Positions 1 through 13,510 of a stretch of 64,000 bases of DNA are shown one piece after another. The stretch is from the NCBI GenBank assembly GCA_002633005.1, contig NMRA01000570.1, forward strand, positions 171,270-235,269. The letters are read 5' to 3'. Source of the DNA: Phoronis australis (taxonomy: Eukaryota > Phoronida > Phoronidae). The translations under genes were made by a program, and so were the position numbers. Below the pieces are notes generated by a model that saw nothing but the letters and a program-made list of their open reading frames with translations, had not been told where the DNA came from and did not search any database. Numbering within the stretch: the first letter of the stretch is position 1; each line of letters opens with the position of its first letter.

Positions 1-237
1 AAAATGTCTTTTATGAAATGAAGAAACCATCAGTAAGGGAAAAAATGGCCTATCTGACTTGAGATCAGACAAATTAACATAAATCTTAACTTTATACAAG
101 TATGAGCAGACTAATGTTCTAAAACATCGAGCCAAAAAGAACAGTTGACCATTAATCAGCTAAAAACACAATTGAAAGCAAACAACCAATTCTGCAAAAA
201 TATAAATAGACTAAACACAGCTGTCTCCATTGCTTAC

Positions 238-2896
238 CTAACAATAACCAGACATTCCTTGGGTTCTGTGTGGTCATGTAGGCACCCCCTGCAGCTAACG
301 TACCAAAGCCAACACCTGCCACCAGTGATGGTACACTCCCTGTCAAAATGAAGGTCATTAGGTCAAACCACAACAACTCTCAGAGTGGTTATTAGAAAAC
401 GGATATTAAGGAACTTTGCATTTATTTGATTCCAAGATTGAGAACTTTTTGATTTTCAGTTCTATTCAGGCACTGAGAAATACTCAACTTTATTTTAAAA
501 TCTAGAGAGTTAATGAATATTCAATGTTAGTGTACATTTGCATACATGGTCCAAAAATACACTCATACTTCAAATTACAGACTGTGTTGCAAACATTTAA
601 TTCCCGTCAGCACGTCATCTGTTGGCCACATCATGTGACCTAATGAATAGAAGTCTGAAAAGATTTATGCCCCCCACCGGTACATGAACCCAGATTGACA
701 TATTTTTACATACATAACTGTGTTGTTTATTGACTTGGGAACAAGATTACTGGTTTAGATTGATAATGGGTTGATACAAGAGAGAAAGGTTGTCTTCGCA
801 CTTCCCTGGAGTTCTTGAATGTCCAAGTATGCAATAAAATTGAGTTCTCTAAAAACAGAGCCATTTATTTTGAAAACAAATGTCTCATGTATTGAGCACC
901 CTGAGGCTCACACATCTACTTTCACAGCAAGGTGTAACAATACAGTAGGCCCAGGTGAAGCATCGGAACCATTGGAACAGTATCCTGAATCTGAACTTAA
1001 GCTTTGTATTGAAGTACATCTTAAGGACATTTGGCATATTTGTTATCAGTGTTGTTGTGGATCAGAGCCCCTTTGAATCACAGTAAATTCTTATTTTTAT
1101 TTTTAAAACTTAAATACACCACGCATAACATTTTGCTTCGTTTTATTGTAAAACTGAGCAACTGATATCAATAGGATAACAATTTTAAGCATTAAAGTTA
1201 AATTCATTCCATCAGTATGGCTTACCAAACAAAATAACTTCACACGAAAATACTCAAATTTTCAATAACGTAGAAAATATATCTGAAACTAAATAAGGCG
1301 ATCCAGATCCTCCCAAGGATACTATTATCATTTCAATTCCAAAAACCACAATATTCAAGATCTTTCTGTACAAATAATAGAAAAACTCCAACACCCCAGT
1401 ACCCCTCACAGACTTAAAAGAGAACAATATTGGATAGACAAACTGAATACAATAGAACCTCATGGATTGAACATAAAAACTTCTTAAAATATGTCATTGA
1501 ATTTTTTACGCAAAAATGTATCATTTTCATTACACCATATCTTATATGTCAATTGTCATTTTGTGTTTGATTTTACTTTATTTCTGTTTTTGTTGATAAA
1601 GGAAGTTGTTACCTCCGAAAATTTCAAATTTCAGTTGATCCATTCTTGTTGTTTTATTTACCGATTTATATTCAAATTTTCAATGAAATTCTAAGAGCTG
1701 TTTTGTTATAAAAGTAAATTAAAATTGACCAAAAAGAAACCACGGAGTCATCACTAAAGTCAGTGGTGGCAAAAGGGACCCTGACAAACTTCCGTGCCAT
1801 AGCTCTCTAGTCACTGATGGAACTGTTCAGACTTAGGCTGTGTAAATCCATGAAATAGGCCGAGTGTAGCAGGTCAGTAGACTAATCCAGATCTAAACCA
1901 CAGAGATACCTACCCACAGTCAGAGATTATTGTGATCTCAATAAAAAGGGGTGGTGAGATCTCTCTAAAAAAAGATGATTTCCATTAATTCTTTGCTATG
2001 CTATGGGCTACTCACTACTGGACAGTCAGTGACATTATGAAGAATAGTTCAGACAAACGCAATCGGGCCACACCCACCACAGTTACTGTTGCAGTGGCTT
2101 CACAAGCACAAAGCTGGTACAACAGAGGTCCTTGGCAAGCACACAACAGCAACAGATTTTCTACAATGTGTTTTGATCACGTCACTAAAAATGTTACCAT
2201 ACAGACCTGTATCAGCAAAATGTGTCCAAGGGAAGCAAACAAACTGTTATACGAAGTAGTTTTAACATGATACCAAGCCTATTCCCTATGAAAAATATTT
2301 TCAAATCACCCAAAATTCTCATCATCAGCAGGAGTGGATCCAGGATTTTTAGTTAGAGGGGGGGGGCCGGGCAGAGCATTAGCCAGGATTTTGCCAGTCG
2401 AGACATTTGCACCCCCGAATTGCCAAATGGGATGTGGGAAAGTTTTAGGGGGCATGGCCCCTTTAGCCCCCTCTAAATCCGCCACTAATCAGATTCAAAA
2501 GTTCCCTTCAAGTAATTAGAAATTTACCCTCTAGCCGGGGTTAACATCATTACAACTCACACAGGCGGTGATTAGAACACTGGTTAGCATCTAAACCGAC
2601 TGGTCAATTGCCCATTGACGATGTCATGACAAGGTATTTGCAGCATGAGTGCCAATAGCAATGAGAGTGATTGAGTGTGGCTGAATATGTTGTTACTGAG
2701 TGAGGCCGAGTCCTGGCCGTGTGATTGTGATGAGCTGGTCTCCCGAGAGTGCGTGGTGATTGTGTTGGAGTGGAAATCCCTCCGTGTGAGACCTCACGCT
2801 TACTTCAAAATGATACTAACCCTTTTTCGCATACCCAATGATACCACCTGTAGCGACAAGAGCGGCATACACGAACCCAATATAATCGACTGCCAT
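238..2896 (-). CDS. TMEM14: TMEM14-family membrane protein, 5' part (runs off the left edge)
   Basis: Two coding exons are visible on the minus strand. Exon 1 (2896-2821) starts MAVDYIGFVYAALVATGG and ends at a gttagt donor. Exon 2 (339-238) follows a tttgacag acceptor, reads GSVPSLVAGVGFGTLAAGG then QNPRNVW, and ends at a gtaagc donor. The join keeps frame: one base from exon 1 plus two from exon 2 make the Gly of GSVPSL. The GSVPSL, AGxxFG and NPRNVW blocks are hallmarks of the TMEM14 family (about 110 residues, four helices). TMEM14C is a mitochondrial inner-membrane protein needed for porphyrin transport in haem synthesis. About 60 residues are encoded here and the last exon(s) lie left of base 1. 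The paralogue (A, B or C) cannot be told. I see nothing coding in the 2.5-kb intron, which holds a MITE at 2329-2487. The start is the only Met before the conserved first helix. Confidence 0.88.
2329..2487 (-). mobile_element. 159-bp MITE, 5-bp target duplication (family A, copy 1)
   Basis: Short element with inverted ends: CAGGAGTGGATCCAG at the left, and a right end that reads TAGTGGCGGATTTAG on the other strand. The 5-bp target duplication ATCAG lies at 2324-2328 and 2488-2492. It is in reverse orientation relative to the copies at 16539 and 37941. No coding capacity. It lies in the TMEM14 intron. Confidence 0.8.
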
Positions 2897-3178
2897 CTTC
2901 TAGGGCAGCAACTGGAGGAAACTGACAGGACTGTGTGAGCTCTAGTAGTATTAGTTTTTGTTACAACCGGGAGATGACTCTGCTAAAACCTAGTCTAGAA
3001 TCTACTAGACTACCGAAATATAAAAAATAATGATAAATGATACTTTGATATAATGTAAAAATTCAAAAAAATTACATAATAATGATTTAATTGACAAAAT
3101 TCTGATATCTAGAAGCTGCAAACTAAATTATATCACTTTACAATTTGTCCTTACGCATGCGTACTGAAACTCTTGATC
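2897..3178. promoter_or_regulatory. Shared divergent promoter region of TMEM14 and NIPP1
   Basis: Only 282 bp separate the start codons of the divergent TMEM14 and NIPP1 genes, so both 5' UTRs and core promoters must overlap here or lie just upstream. No TATA box is obvious. A perfect 12-bp palindrome TACGCATGCGTA at 3152-3163, 15 bp before the NIPP1 ATG, resembles an NRF-1 site (consensus YGCGCAYGCGCR). That would suit a housekeeping gene pair that includes a mitochondrial protein. The position suggests a 5' UTR or initiation-region element. Binding is inference. Confidence 0.5.
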
Positions 3179-6100
3179 ATGGCCAACAACTTTGTGGTTC
3201 CCACTTGGTAAGTTTTACAGACTAACTGCTTGTATTGTTTACATTGCCAAATTGTCTGCTCGTCTTTCGATACAACACCGAAATACAAAGAGCTCTGTTA
3301 AATTTTTTGGGTAGTATTTGGCGAAGGGTGCAGTTGTTGGAGAATTTGAAAACTTGAATCCTCAAGGTTCAGCTGTTTTTAACCAGCCAGCCAGCCGGTG
3401 GTAAACCAACCTAGTCCTAGGGCTAACTTAAGCAAATACATCGCCCTGAATGCCGCAGACATACAGGAGCGATAGCACATCCCCATAAAAAGTTGCTCAT
3501 TTTGAAATAACAGCAAATAAAATTGAATGAAATGTGCATATATGCTAATGGAGTTAAAATTAACATGTGCTTCCGGTGAATCATTATAATTATATGAGCC
3601 TCTGTTAGCCACTCGCTAACGGGCAATTGCCTATTAGCTGAATGGTTAGCAAGCTTGCTGGTTTTATTGGGGTCGCTGGTTCGATTCCCGGGTCGGGTAA
3701 TCTCGGCTATTACTACAAATGGTGTAATCGGCAAACGCATTTTGCGACTTGATATGAGCTGACAAAAATCTCAGCTCGCATTTCCAAATTTCAGCTCATT
3801 ATGTCGAGCCTTGCATAGACACCGGTGACCTAAAGTTGTGAATATAAGCATAATAAGCAACTGATAGTCATACTACCCAGTGTCCGTTAGCAATTGCTCA
3901 TGTGATGTCATGGACATATATCAGCCTTCCCAAATATACGTGTTTTGCCAATCTTAACCCTGGTTTGTCTCCGTAAGCAGAGTTTTGAAACGGTCGCTGA
4001 TATCGTTGGCCATTTTGAATGAGGCCCTTAAGTCGTGACCGTTTTGTTTAGATGGAAATACACGAAGTAAGACCACAGACATCAACTACAGTGCTTACAC
4101 TTACTCTAGACGACATAAATACACATTGCATTGTTTATTAATTCAGTTTCAATTGAAATTAATTGTTATGTCTTTTGCACCCAACTTCGATGTGCACAGA
4201 CATTTTCAATGAGTTGTTTACATAAAACGCTAAGAACCCAGCATCAATTATCTCTCTGTATTTTATTGCTTTGGCCTTACAAAACTTGATCAACCCTGGG
4301 ACATTTTAATACATTGTTCAAGGTACCCCTGGACCGCATTTTTGAGCAAATCTGAACGATGCATGGTTTCCAAAAGTGTTTTCTGAAAATGCACAAAAAA
4401 GTGAAGTAGTGAAATATGCTGTTTTTAAGATACATTTCAAAAAAGAAGCCACTCGCTGTGTGTTATCATATTGTGAGTATCAACACGTCCGGGTATTCGT
4501 TTGACGTTCGTAAGCAGACGAACGCTGGAAACTTCAACGCTGGATGTCGTGTGACAGCGCAAAAGAGGAAATGAAATCGTTCACGACTTTAGGGCACTCA
4601 CGATTTTAGGACCTCTGACAGTACTATGATGGAAGCGAACAAAACTTGAACATATCCATGAAAATCTGTCGCGGTTCTCACGAATTTCTCTCACTGCGTG
4701 CCATTTTGAGGAAGTTATGTGAAATCACATCTGTTGATGAACAAGAATTTTAAGGGACACAAATTTCACCTATATCTTCCCGTGCTATTTTTGCAAGTGT
4801 CGCACCAGGTCACGTGCTTCGCTCAGTCTCTGGCTAGCCGTTGTCTAACTCACGTGACTCAGTTGAAATACATTGTTGTTATTCGCGCGCGGTGAAAAAA
4901 ATAACGGTGACCAAAAAAGTAGAGTTGGAATTCTTTGCCAAAGTCACCTTAAAGGAGCATGCCACCCAAAAAACAACCTATTTTGTATCAAGTTAGATCC
5001 AGTAGTTCTACTCGATAACGTAACGTTCGGTTGCGTTACCTGACATCTGACGGCAGACGGAGATGTTGAAATTATCTAAAGACGTCATTGGTTTCACACG
5101 CAGTCTGTTCAGCAGTTCACAACACGGTTTACTGGTGTCAGCTTATCCCTTTAATCCATCGTTAAACACCAATAAATCATCAAACCTCGATGTAAAACCC
5201 TTAAAAATACACCGAGTTCTTATTCAAACGCGTTGTTTTATTTCGCTGTTATGGATTTATTGGTATTTGGACACACCGTAGCCTACAAATCGGTTCGGCA
5301 AGTCAATTTACCAAGGTCCGTAGCAGGAGTTAGGGGTCTGTTCAGAGATAAATTCGAAGTATTCTTCTGTGAAATACAGACAGGAGAACCTAGATCTGTG
5401 TTGTTTAGACTTGTGATTTTTTGAGTTCTAAACACACAAAACGCTTGGTATCCTGGTCAGAGGCTCGGAACCCAATCAGGCCCGTAGCAACCGGACTGAC
5501 TCGTTATCCCGGCAAGTGGCTCAGAACCCGATCAGGCCCGTCGTGGCCGCCGGGACTGGCACGAACATAAACCAGCTTGAGTTGGAAACTAAACCTCCAG
5601 CCAAGACTATAATAGTGAGCCAAAGAAATAATGTGCACGTAATTATTTATGTGAATTAGCCAAGAAACTGAAAATCTACTTACTTGTCGGGGGTCGCGAA
5701 GTCAGGTTCCCCTTCCACAGACCTTCAGGGCAAAGGTTGTACAGTAACAATGATTTGAATAATGTATTTTTATTTCTAAATAAAGATTCCCCTAACATGT
5801 GACCACAGCATATAAAATCAAGTAATTGTTTCACAACAGTTTTCTGTCAGTAAACACTGAATTAGCATGCGCTCACACGGCCTCGGTGCCCAGTCAGTTA
5901 CCTTTATTGCCGGCAACGCAATGGTTTATTCATTGCTGGCTTTTCAACATTTGCACTCCCGAACACTCCAAAGGCATTACAAATTGTATCTAATGAGACA
6001 GACATTGTTTCAGTTTCATATAAGTATTGGTTAGGATGAGAATAATGCATTTTGAAACAGAAAGTAGGAAATAAATGTCTACATGGCAACTCGTCTGGCG

Positions 6101-9100
6101 CCAATCCCGATTTAGACAAGAGCTCATCAGACGAAGACTTCACGGGTCAGATCGTTAGATTTCAAAGGCTATCCGTTCGAACTGGAATACACTGACCAAG
6201 AAATACTAGAGGGGCACCGTGAACATGCACAGGCAACGAAATGTATGGATAGTTCTTTGGTAAGCCGGAATTCGTCTGGGAAATCACTGTTGACGAAATG
6301 CCGGCCACAGACACGGAGATGTTTCATGGCCTCATATTTGCTATTTCCCAGCGTACATTTCATTCTTCACTACCTCGAGCCACTTCTTAAGCATTTCGAG
6401 CTCTCGAGGAAGTCGAAAAAACGATATACCTGCTTTCTTCGAAGCTTCATAGTTCGGACAAGCGGGAACGAAGCACTGCAATATAGCGGCATTCACTCTG
6501 CAGACGAACCACTGACGTCGCTGCGTCGTTTCTCACCTTCCTCACAGGTTAACGCGACACCTCTCGGCAAGGTGAGGTTGACCGTATAAGAAGCAATGTG
6601 GATATAGACCGATTAAGGCGGTAAAAAAGACTAATTAAATCGGGTGGCATTCTCCTTTAATTCTCGTAGCTACTCTTCATCAAAGATATGTATAGAAGTA
6701 GAAAGGATCACTGAACAATAAAGTAAGCGCTTAAATTTTTAAGTGATAGTTTTAAGTGTAACATGTATTTTTGACGAGGTGAAAACTCTAAAATCGGTTA
6801 GCGGATTTTGCCTACCGCAAGAAAGCGATGGAAAGTATTGTAGCCCCTAACCAGCCAACCGAGGGACTATGTGTTGCCTACCCTTAAGCATGTTAAATAG
6901 GCTTGGTAGTGTGTAGAATCAAGTCATACATATCACACTGGAATTGCACATCAAATATGAACCTGCACACATCGAAATTGTGATCGCGTGCAACCATTTA
7001 TCTGCTCAAGTAATACTGCGAATATAACTCTGCGGAAATCAAGTCCTTTGAAAGAACTTATTCACTCAAAGATTCAACTTTTTACTATTCGCTCGTCACT
7101 CTGCCATTTGCATTTTTGTGGACTTGTAAACTGAAGCATTCACATGGCTGATTGGCTGGCACTTGGGTCACTAAATGACGTCATTAGGTCAAAAACTGAG
7201 AAAACGAGATGGCAGACGATTTGATTCGCCATTGTTAGGAAAGATTAAGAGATGTGAAATATAACCGGTAAGATCATTTGCGGTTCTCTAAATATGTCCA
7301 GGGAATTTGATTTGGTTAGTACTGATACCCTGAACAAGAATTTTCATCTCATTTCACCAATCGGTGAAAATCCATCCATGGTAAGCAAAATAAGATGGAA
7401 GCAGATTGTAGATACATGTAAAACACTGGCCTGGACACCCTCAGGTGTTGGCTGTGCCGATAGTAGCACTACCATCAGAACAGTTAGACCTTGGATTGCG
7501 TGTCTAAGGTCCAACAATACTGGGAAGATTTTTGGAATATTTTAGCTAAACTCTGTCATTATGTCAGGTTTGTTTTGCTTGTTGTAGGGCAGGGAAACCT
7601 CCTGTGGGCCTTCATTTGGATGTGATGAAGGAAACTAAACTCATTCAGGTATTTTTGTGTTTGTTTCACTGACATACAGCTGTCTATTTTTTTAGTAATG
7701 CGGAGGCTGTTTGAATAATGGAAATGGCAATTTTGGAAATGATTTTTGTTTGAATTTGTCTCACTCAAGTCCCACAACGACTTAGCATTTTTCTGTTGCT
7801 TTGTTTCTTAAAGAGTTTCATCTGCTGTTTTGAATTTCTCAAATATTTCTGATATTTTCAACATTGAGACTTATCACTCAGGAAGATTTGCTTAGTTTCA
7901 GACGAAAATATTTCAGTAATTTTAAACTCTCAATTGTACTCTCCTCAACTTCTGAATTTTAATTTGTTTCAGAAGCATGAACAATGCCAATAACTCTTTG
8001 GAAACTAAGTTTGCAGTATTCAAAATAAATGTAATGAACAATTTTTAACCATTTGCATGTCTTAGTTACATGTAAGTAAATCAGCATTGTTTCAACACAC
8101 CTTCAAAAAATAACTTGCATTTGCAGAAACTTATGGTGGACGAAAAGAAATGTTATTTTTTTGGTCGTAACAAACAGCTGTGCGATTTCCCCATCGACCA
8201 CCAGTCATGCTCTCGTGTCCACTCGGCGCTCATCTGGCACAAACACCTCAATAGACCCTTCTTGATAGACTTGGGCAGTAGTAAGTACCAGCCATGTTTA
8301 GTTTTTATTTTTAGTTTGCGACTTGCACTGTTGACGCATTGAAGTTCCTGATGAGGTGTTGTTATTGGTTAAGCATCGCTCTGAGCATCTCAAAACTGTC
8401 TTTCAAGCTCTATTATTGGTGACTTAACGTTGTCAATCATTGGCTTGGACTAATTACTCAAGGCCGGACTTAAGTTTCAGTGATTAAATTACAGATTAAA
8501 TTACTCACTGCTGTAGATTTGATTTATGCCATGTTAATTGATTTGATTGCCATATTTGATGTAATACATTTCAAGCTGTCTTATTCCTAGGATGTCTGAA
8601 ATATTCTTTTAATGTGGAGGCTTTCAATTAGCTACATGGCTACTTATCACATTGGACCAGATACTAGTGACCTCTAGAGGAGTCGGAGGACATTTCACTT
8701 CTATTTAAAACACATCACGTCTAATCGCATGTACTGTAAATAGGTCTTTTCACAAAGTCAGTGTGTTCCCCATGCCACCCATTGCGAAGAGGAAGTACCT
8801 CTTTTTACGGCCCGGTGGCGATAAGAGACACTGGTCCTGCTCAATCCGTTGCTTTCTGAAAGTTTCCATTTATTGCCCTCACTTCTTGATTGCTTGCATT
8901 TTTTTGCATTTCACATGACTTGTGTTCATTTTGTTATTGTGGGGCATTCGACTTTGACGCCAACACTTCTATACTTTTAGTCAGTTGTAGACATATTGAA
9001 ATTCAACAGCTTGTGATAACTATCACTTGACTTTACAGCTCATGGAACCTTTATTGGCTCCATAAGAATCGAGTCAAAAAAGCCGCAACAAGTGCCCATG

Positions 9101-10824
9101 GACAGCGTAATCCACTTTGGTGCCTCCAGTCGTCAATATGTGATCCGCGAGCGACCTCAGATTCCATCCCATACTGGTGATGACAGGCTGAATGAAGACA
9201 TAGAAGGCGGACTCCTGGGCCTTCCTGAAACAGAAACTGAGTTAGATGTAAGGGTCACCCTGGGTTGTCGCGCGCTAGCCCCCAGCTGTTATTGGTATTT
9301 TAAGAAAGTTGGTTCTCATAATTTCACACTACACTATGAACAAAGAGGAGTTAAAAAGTTTTTATTTTGGGTGATTATGTTTCTTATTGGGTACTGACAG
9401 CCCTAGGTAACGGGAAAATTGGGCGTTTGTTGCTCTCACATGGTCTAAGTTCCTGGAGCGTTATCGGACTTGTATGGTCATTATTACGTTGGGTATGATG
9501 CAGTAACATCTTGCACAAGAATAATTGCCAAAATTGACCTCACTTTTCAATGGTTGTGAAAGCCCACAGTTTCTCAAAACATTGTCCGATGGCAGCTTTG
9601 GTACAGAGCTTCTGTGCGTAACTTTTATAAAAGGTCATCTAATCGCCACCTGGTGTCCTGAAGTGAGGTTTTACAGTACATTATTTACATATTTTCTATC
9701 GAGAAATCTTACTTAGTGCTATTCATCTGTACAGTTCTTTGAGTAGCTGGGGAATATTTGAAAACTGTAAGTGCTTGCTTATCAGGCCACGTACAATTTG
9801 ACTGTCAGATACTGTTTTGAAGAATTTGTGTGTATGTCGAAACAATATTTCCAGAATCTCACAGAGTTCAACACAGCGCACAACAGGCGTATAGCGACAA
9901 TGGGCGATGTGCCAACGTCTAAGCCAATCAAACGTAAGAGAAAAAGTGTGCACGTGAATTTCAATGAAGACGAAGAAGTCATTAACCCTGAGGATATTGA
10001 TCCGAGTGTTGGAAGGTTCCGGAACATGGTACAGACAACGGTTGTACCGAAAAAGGTTAGTTTTGGTATAGATTAACAATCCTTGAAGATTGAATTGAGA
10101 AATACAGTAAAACTTCTATAATGTCAAGTATTGGAATGTTTGTTGTCATGGAAATCGGGCGCTGTGTGCCCTGATGTCTAAAGATGTTGCATAGTTTCTC
10201 GTGTAATTAGTATGCAAACCGAAGATTGTTGAAAGATCCCCCACCAAGATCAAACCCCTATGAGAGCTCTCAGAAACAATATTTGAAAAAGGTCAATAAG
10301 TAACAGAATCCTAAGGTGTCAGATACATGAATGTCATGCACTGAACAGCCACACTGTCGTGTATCCTAGTTGGTGTTCAATGCTTTTATTTAGTGGATAA
10401 CGTTTTATCTTTAATTCGACCCAGTCCAAGAGTCAGTTGCCACATATCCTCGTTATTCACCATTGTTGTATACTCTTCTGTTCAGAGAGCCCGTGTAGAT
10501 GGTGGAAGTGAGCCGTCTTTGACAGAATCGATCACTAAGAGGCTACACAACTTCCCGTACGGAGGACTATATAACGAGGTGCCAGGAACCGCAGCTGAGG
10601 CAACCAGCCCCACGGGAACGGACACTTTCTCATTTGCAGCCAAACTCGGCATCCCCACCCCTAACCTGGCGCCCAGCGTCGATGCTTCGGTCAGTGTAGC
10701 ACCGTTGCAGATGACACGACCGACAGTTTCAATACAGGAGCACGTGCCCAGTGAACCAAAGAGGAAAAAGTATCCAATAGAGGCATGGCCTGGAAAGAGA
10801 CCAACTCATTCGTTGCTGGTGTGA
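3179..10824 (+). CDS. PPP1R8: NIPP1, nuclear inhibitor of protein phosphatase 1 (PPP1R8), complete, six exons
   Basis: Exons: 3179-3207, 7588-7648, 8127-8280, 9039-9247, 9855-10055, 10486-10824. They total 993 bases and 330 residues (human 351), with GT-AG junctions and frame kept throughout. NIPP1 is a nuclear-speckle scaffold that holds PP1 and binds phosphorylated splicing factors through its FHA domain. Visible: AGKPPVGLHLDV after the first splice; FHA core with FFGRN (41-45), SCSRVH (57-62) and STHGTFIG; the GLLGLPETETELD linker; basic KRKRK (177-181) before the PP1-docking segment; NPEDIDPSVGRFRNMVQT; and a C-terminus ending EAWPGKRPTHSLLV, close to the human end. The docking motif reads HVNF (184-187) where vertebrate NIPP1 has RVTF. 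The first exon codes only nine full codons, and the 4.4-kb first intron holds a SINE head and a Kolobok-like element. Confidence 0.95.
3625..3705 (+). repeat. tRNA-like SINE head in NIPP1 intron 1
   Basis: The sequence carries an A-box-like TAGCTGAATGGTTAGCA (about 3634-3650) and a near-perfect B box GGTTCGATTCC (3678-3688) at normal tRNA spacing. The implied cloverleaf is degenerate and there is no CCA or clean acceptor stem. It is therefore best read as the pol III promoter head of a tRNA-derived SINE or a tRNA pseudogene, not a working tRNA. Confidence 0.5.
4949..6660 (-). mobile_element. Kolobok-like TTAA-flanked DNA transposon with THAP remnant (copy 1)
   Basis: The element runs from TTAA (4949-4952) to TTAA (6657-6660). 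Its inverted ends read AAAGGAGCATGCCACCC at the left and AAAGGAGAATGCCACCC at the right (other strand). It is about 1.7 kb and aligns end to end with the copy at 28601-30272. On the minus strand near 6320-6280 is RVCGRHFVNSDF, the second zinc-ligand half (CxxH) of a THAP DNA-binding domain. The first half upstream is disrupted by a stop. TTAA target sites plus a THAP domain are typical of the Kolobok superfamily. The interior is too short for a full transposase, so this is a deletion derivative. A roughly 65-bp motif around 5450-5570 is internally duplicated. Confidence 0.75.
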
Positions 10825-13510
10825 AACAAGGCAATGCAGGGTTATTGTGAAGGACCGACAACGACACTGGTTATTGTTGTTGCTTGGGGGCCTCGGTAAT
10901 TGCAGTGTTCTGCAAGGGTTTATTTTGAATGTCAGAACAGTCTTGATGCCATTTCCTGAAGAACTGATTGTGCGCAGTTTAATCCATGCGGGTGATGTGC
11001 TTGTAGAAACTGAAGTAAGGTTTAGATTACTTCAAAAATGTGAAAGATATTGTGAAAGATTATGGCACAAGATCAGTTTTCTGCAAAATGAGGAAGGATG
11101 TCAACTTAATTATATACGTTTTTTCATGCTACCCACTCAACTAGTTCTTTGATATTCAGGTAGTTTACACCTGGGGGTGTTGCTACCATTTAACCAGTTT
11201 TCGGTGCTTTTCAAAAATCTGCCATTAAAAGGCATGCGTATTGACTTTTTTACCTTAATGGCACATGACTTCCTATACGCAAAGGATTGTGGAGTTTTGG
11301 TCATACACCACTACAGCACTGACTGGAGATGTAGATATTTAATCTACAGAAGTCACGGTATAGTTGCATTTCAGACATCAAGAAGTCAGTTTATCATAGA
11401 TACAAGTAGACGAAGTAGCATCCATCCCATATTAACTGCGAGCAGACGATCACCCACGTGACACTTCCTTGATTCTGGATTTGTGAAGTCATGTCCCATG
11501 ATTCTTTGCTCTAGTATCTGTAAAAAGGTCAGTTGATGAACCTCATCATCCACCTAGTTTTACCGAAAAGCTGAGTCACTGTTGTACAGGGAAATGGACA
11601 ATAACGACTTACAGGCGCCCCCCCCCCCCCCGNNNNNNNNNNNNNNTTTGGTCCAGTCCAGTTATGAATTTTTGTCCAATATCCCTGAAGAACTGAGACC
11701 TCAAACGAGAATAATCATTGGGTAGAACTAGAATTATTCTAAATAGAACTTTGTTGAGGTTGATGAAGATGTGACTTTCCCCTGTCAATGTAAGGGAATT
11801 TTGCTGTACCCCACATATGAACATTTGGACAATGAACCTATGTGAAGCTGAGTCTCCATGCAAAACCCAAGCTGCTGGTTCAAGTAACTAATGAGTGAGA
11901 CTTGTAACACTGAATTCACCCATTAAAAGCAGTAACTGTTAACACATATTCTTTAGGCGAGATAGTCGTCTGCATCAGGTATAATTGAAGCTAAGGCATT
12001 TGCACCTATATGCGACAAATTGAGCCAAATTTTTTTTAAAAGTGCGTCATTTTGGTTTTAGGCGTTTGGTCTCGTGGTATGTACAGATGTTTTATGCAGT
12101 GAGTATAATTTTGCCTGTTGTTGGAAGTTGTCAGCTTTTGTCTGACATGGTGAAAGGGACATTATATTGAGTTTTACGGCCAAAAATCACATTTTGAGGT
12201 CATTATTGGATGGGATTGACCCTTGAAATTATTAGCTTTGACCAGAGCTGTAAAACAACAAAACCCATTTTTTTATTTTAATACAAATCGCCAATTTTCG
12301 TCATTGTCTGTCAATCATTTGTTGAAATCAATTAAGTTCCCTTAAAGTACACAGACATTCATTGGATGGGTTTTAGCTCATCCAGCAGGGTGTTGGCATG
12401 TGATCACTGAGGTTATGACTTTGCATTAGGGCTGATCTAGAGTCAGTTTCCTCACCAGTTAAATGGTTGATCTGGGAGTCCCAGGTCCTTCACTTCTCTC
12501 GTTTCTCCCCTGAATGTGTTTAGGTTAGTGCATGGTCAACAGAATTCCTTCCGTGTATGATCGTTGGCACCAAGTGGGGTAAACAATGTTCAACTTTTTA
12601 GTCGATGGATTGGCCATAATTGAAATTAGTTTTCTGTGTTGTGTAGGATATTGTAAGATGTATACAATTTTTGTATTGTTCATCTTGTATTGTGCTGGAT
12701 GTAACACATGTGAAGGATAATTATAGTTAACTTTTTATTTTATTTTAGTTTGTTTTAGTTTTTACATTCGAAGCAGAAATCGTACAAAGCATGGTAAAAG
12801 ACCAGAAAGTCTGTCTGGATAATATACCGGAATGCCACCTTGCATCCTAAAATCTTGCGAAGCCCTGGATTTTTAAAGGATGCTGTTTCAGCGGCTATAA
12901 GCCCATCCCTTAATTTATCTTTTCATTCATCAGTTTTCGAGACACACCCAGCAATCAGACCGAAAGCGGAGACGGGGTCAACTGCGAACCCGTGCTTGGT
13001 TTAAACCCTTAAAGAAGTCCATAGGCTAAAGAACGCAACATGCACCATGGGCTTTTGTACGAATGTTAATCAAATACACTCATCGTATAACCCCTATCGG
13101 TTTGTTCGCACATCAGGCACTTCCTAATCCCTGACTGAAACCCTCCACAATACGGCATCAATAGAGATATTGTGACCTAAGACGATATGAGTTAAATTTC
13201 TTATTTGAATTAACCATTTTTCATCTTCTGGAATGGAAAAGTGTATTATTTCTTCATTTCTTAAATAAGTCAGTGGAAGGACGATCATTATTAAGTTCAT
13301 AACTGCCCAAACAGAAATTCGTTTTCTTTTTTGTTTTATAGTACTAGAATAAGCGACGTACATAAAAGGAATTTCGGAAACGGTTACATTCAGTTTGCAC
13401 CCTTTCCATCCTGTCTCTGCAGTTCCAACAGTCCAACTTTAATAATTGCCAAATATTCCTGCAGAGCAAAGATAGCAATACTGTGAACCAACTGCAGTGA
13501 TGAAGCCTTT
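10825..13510. other. NIPP1 3' flank; no gene seen
   Basis: This is AT-rich sequence that should include the NIPP1 3' UTR, although no canonical AATAAA was found close to the stop. It contains a poly-C tract running into a 14-base N gap (11633-11646). The short ORFs here have no recognisable product or coding-type composition. Confidence 0.4.
11633..11646. other. Assembly gap (14 N)
   Basis: A short run of N directly follows a poly-C tract, consistent with a sequencing failure at a homopolymer. Confidence 0.95.
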
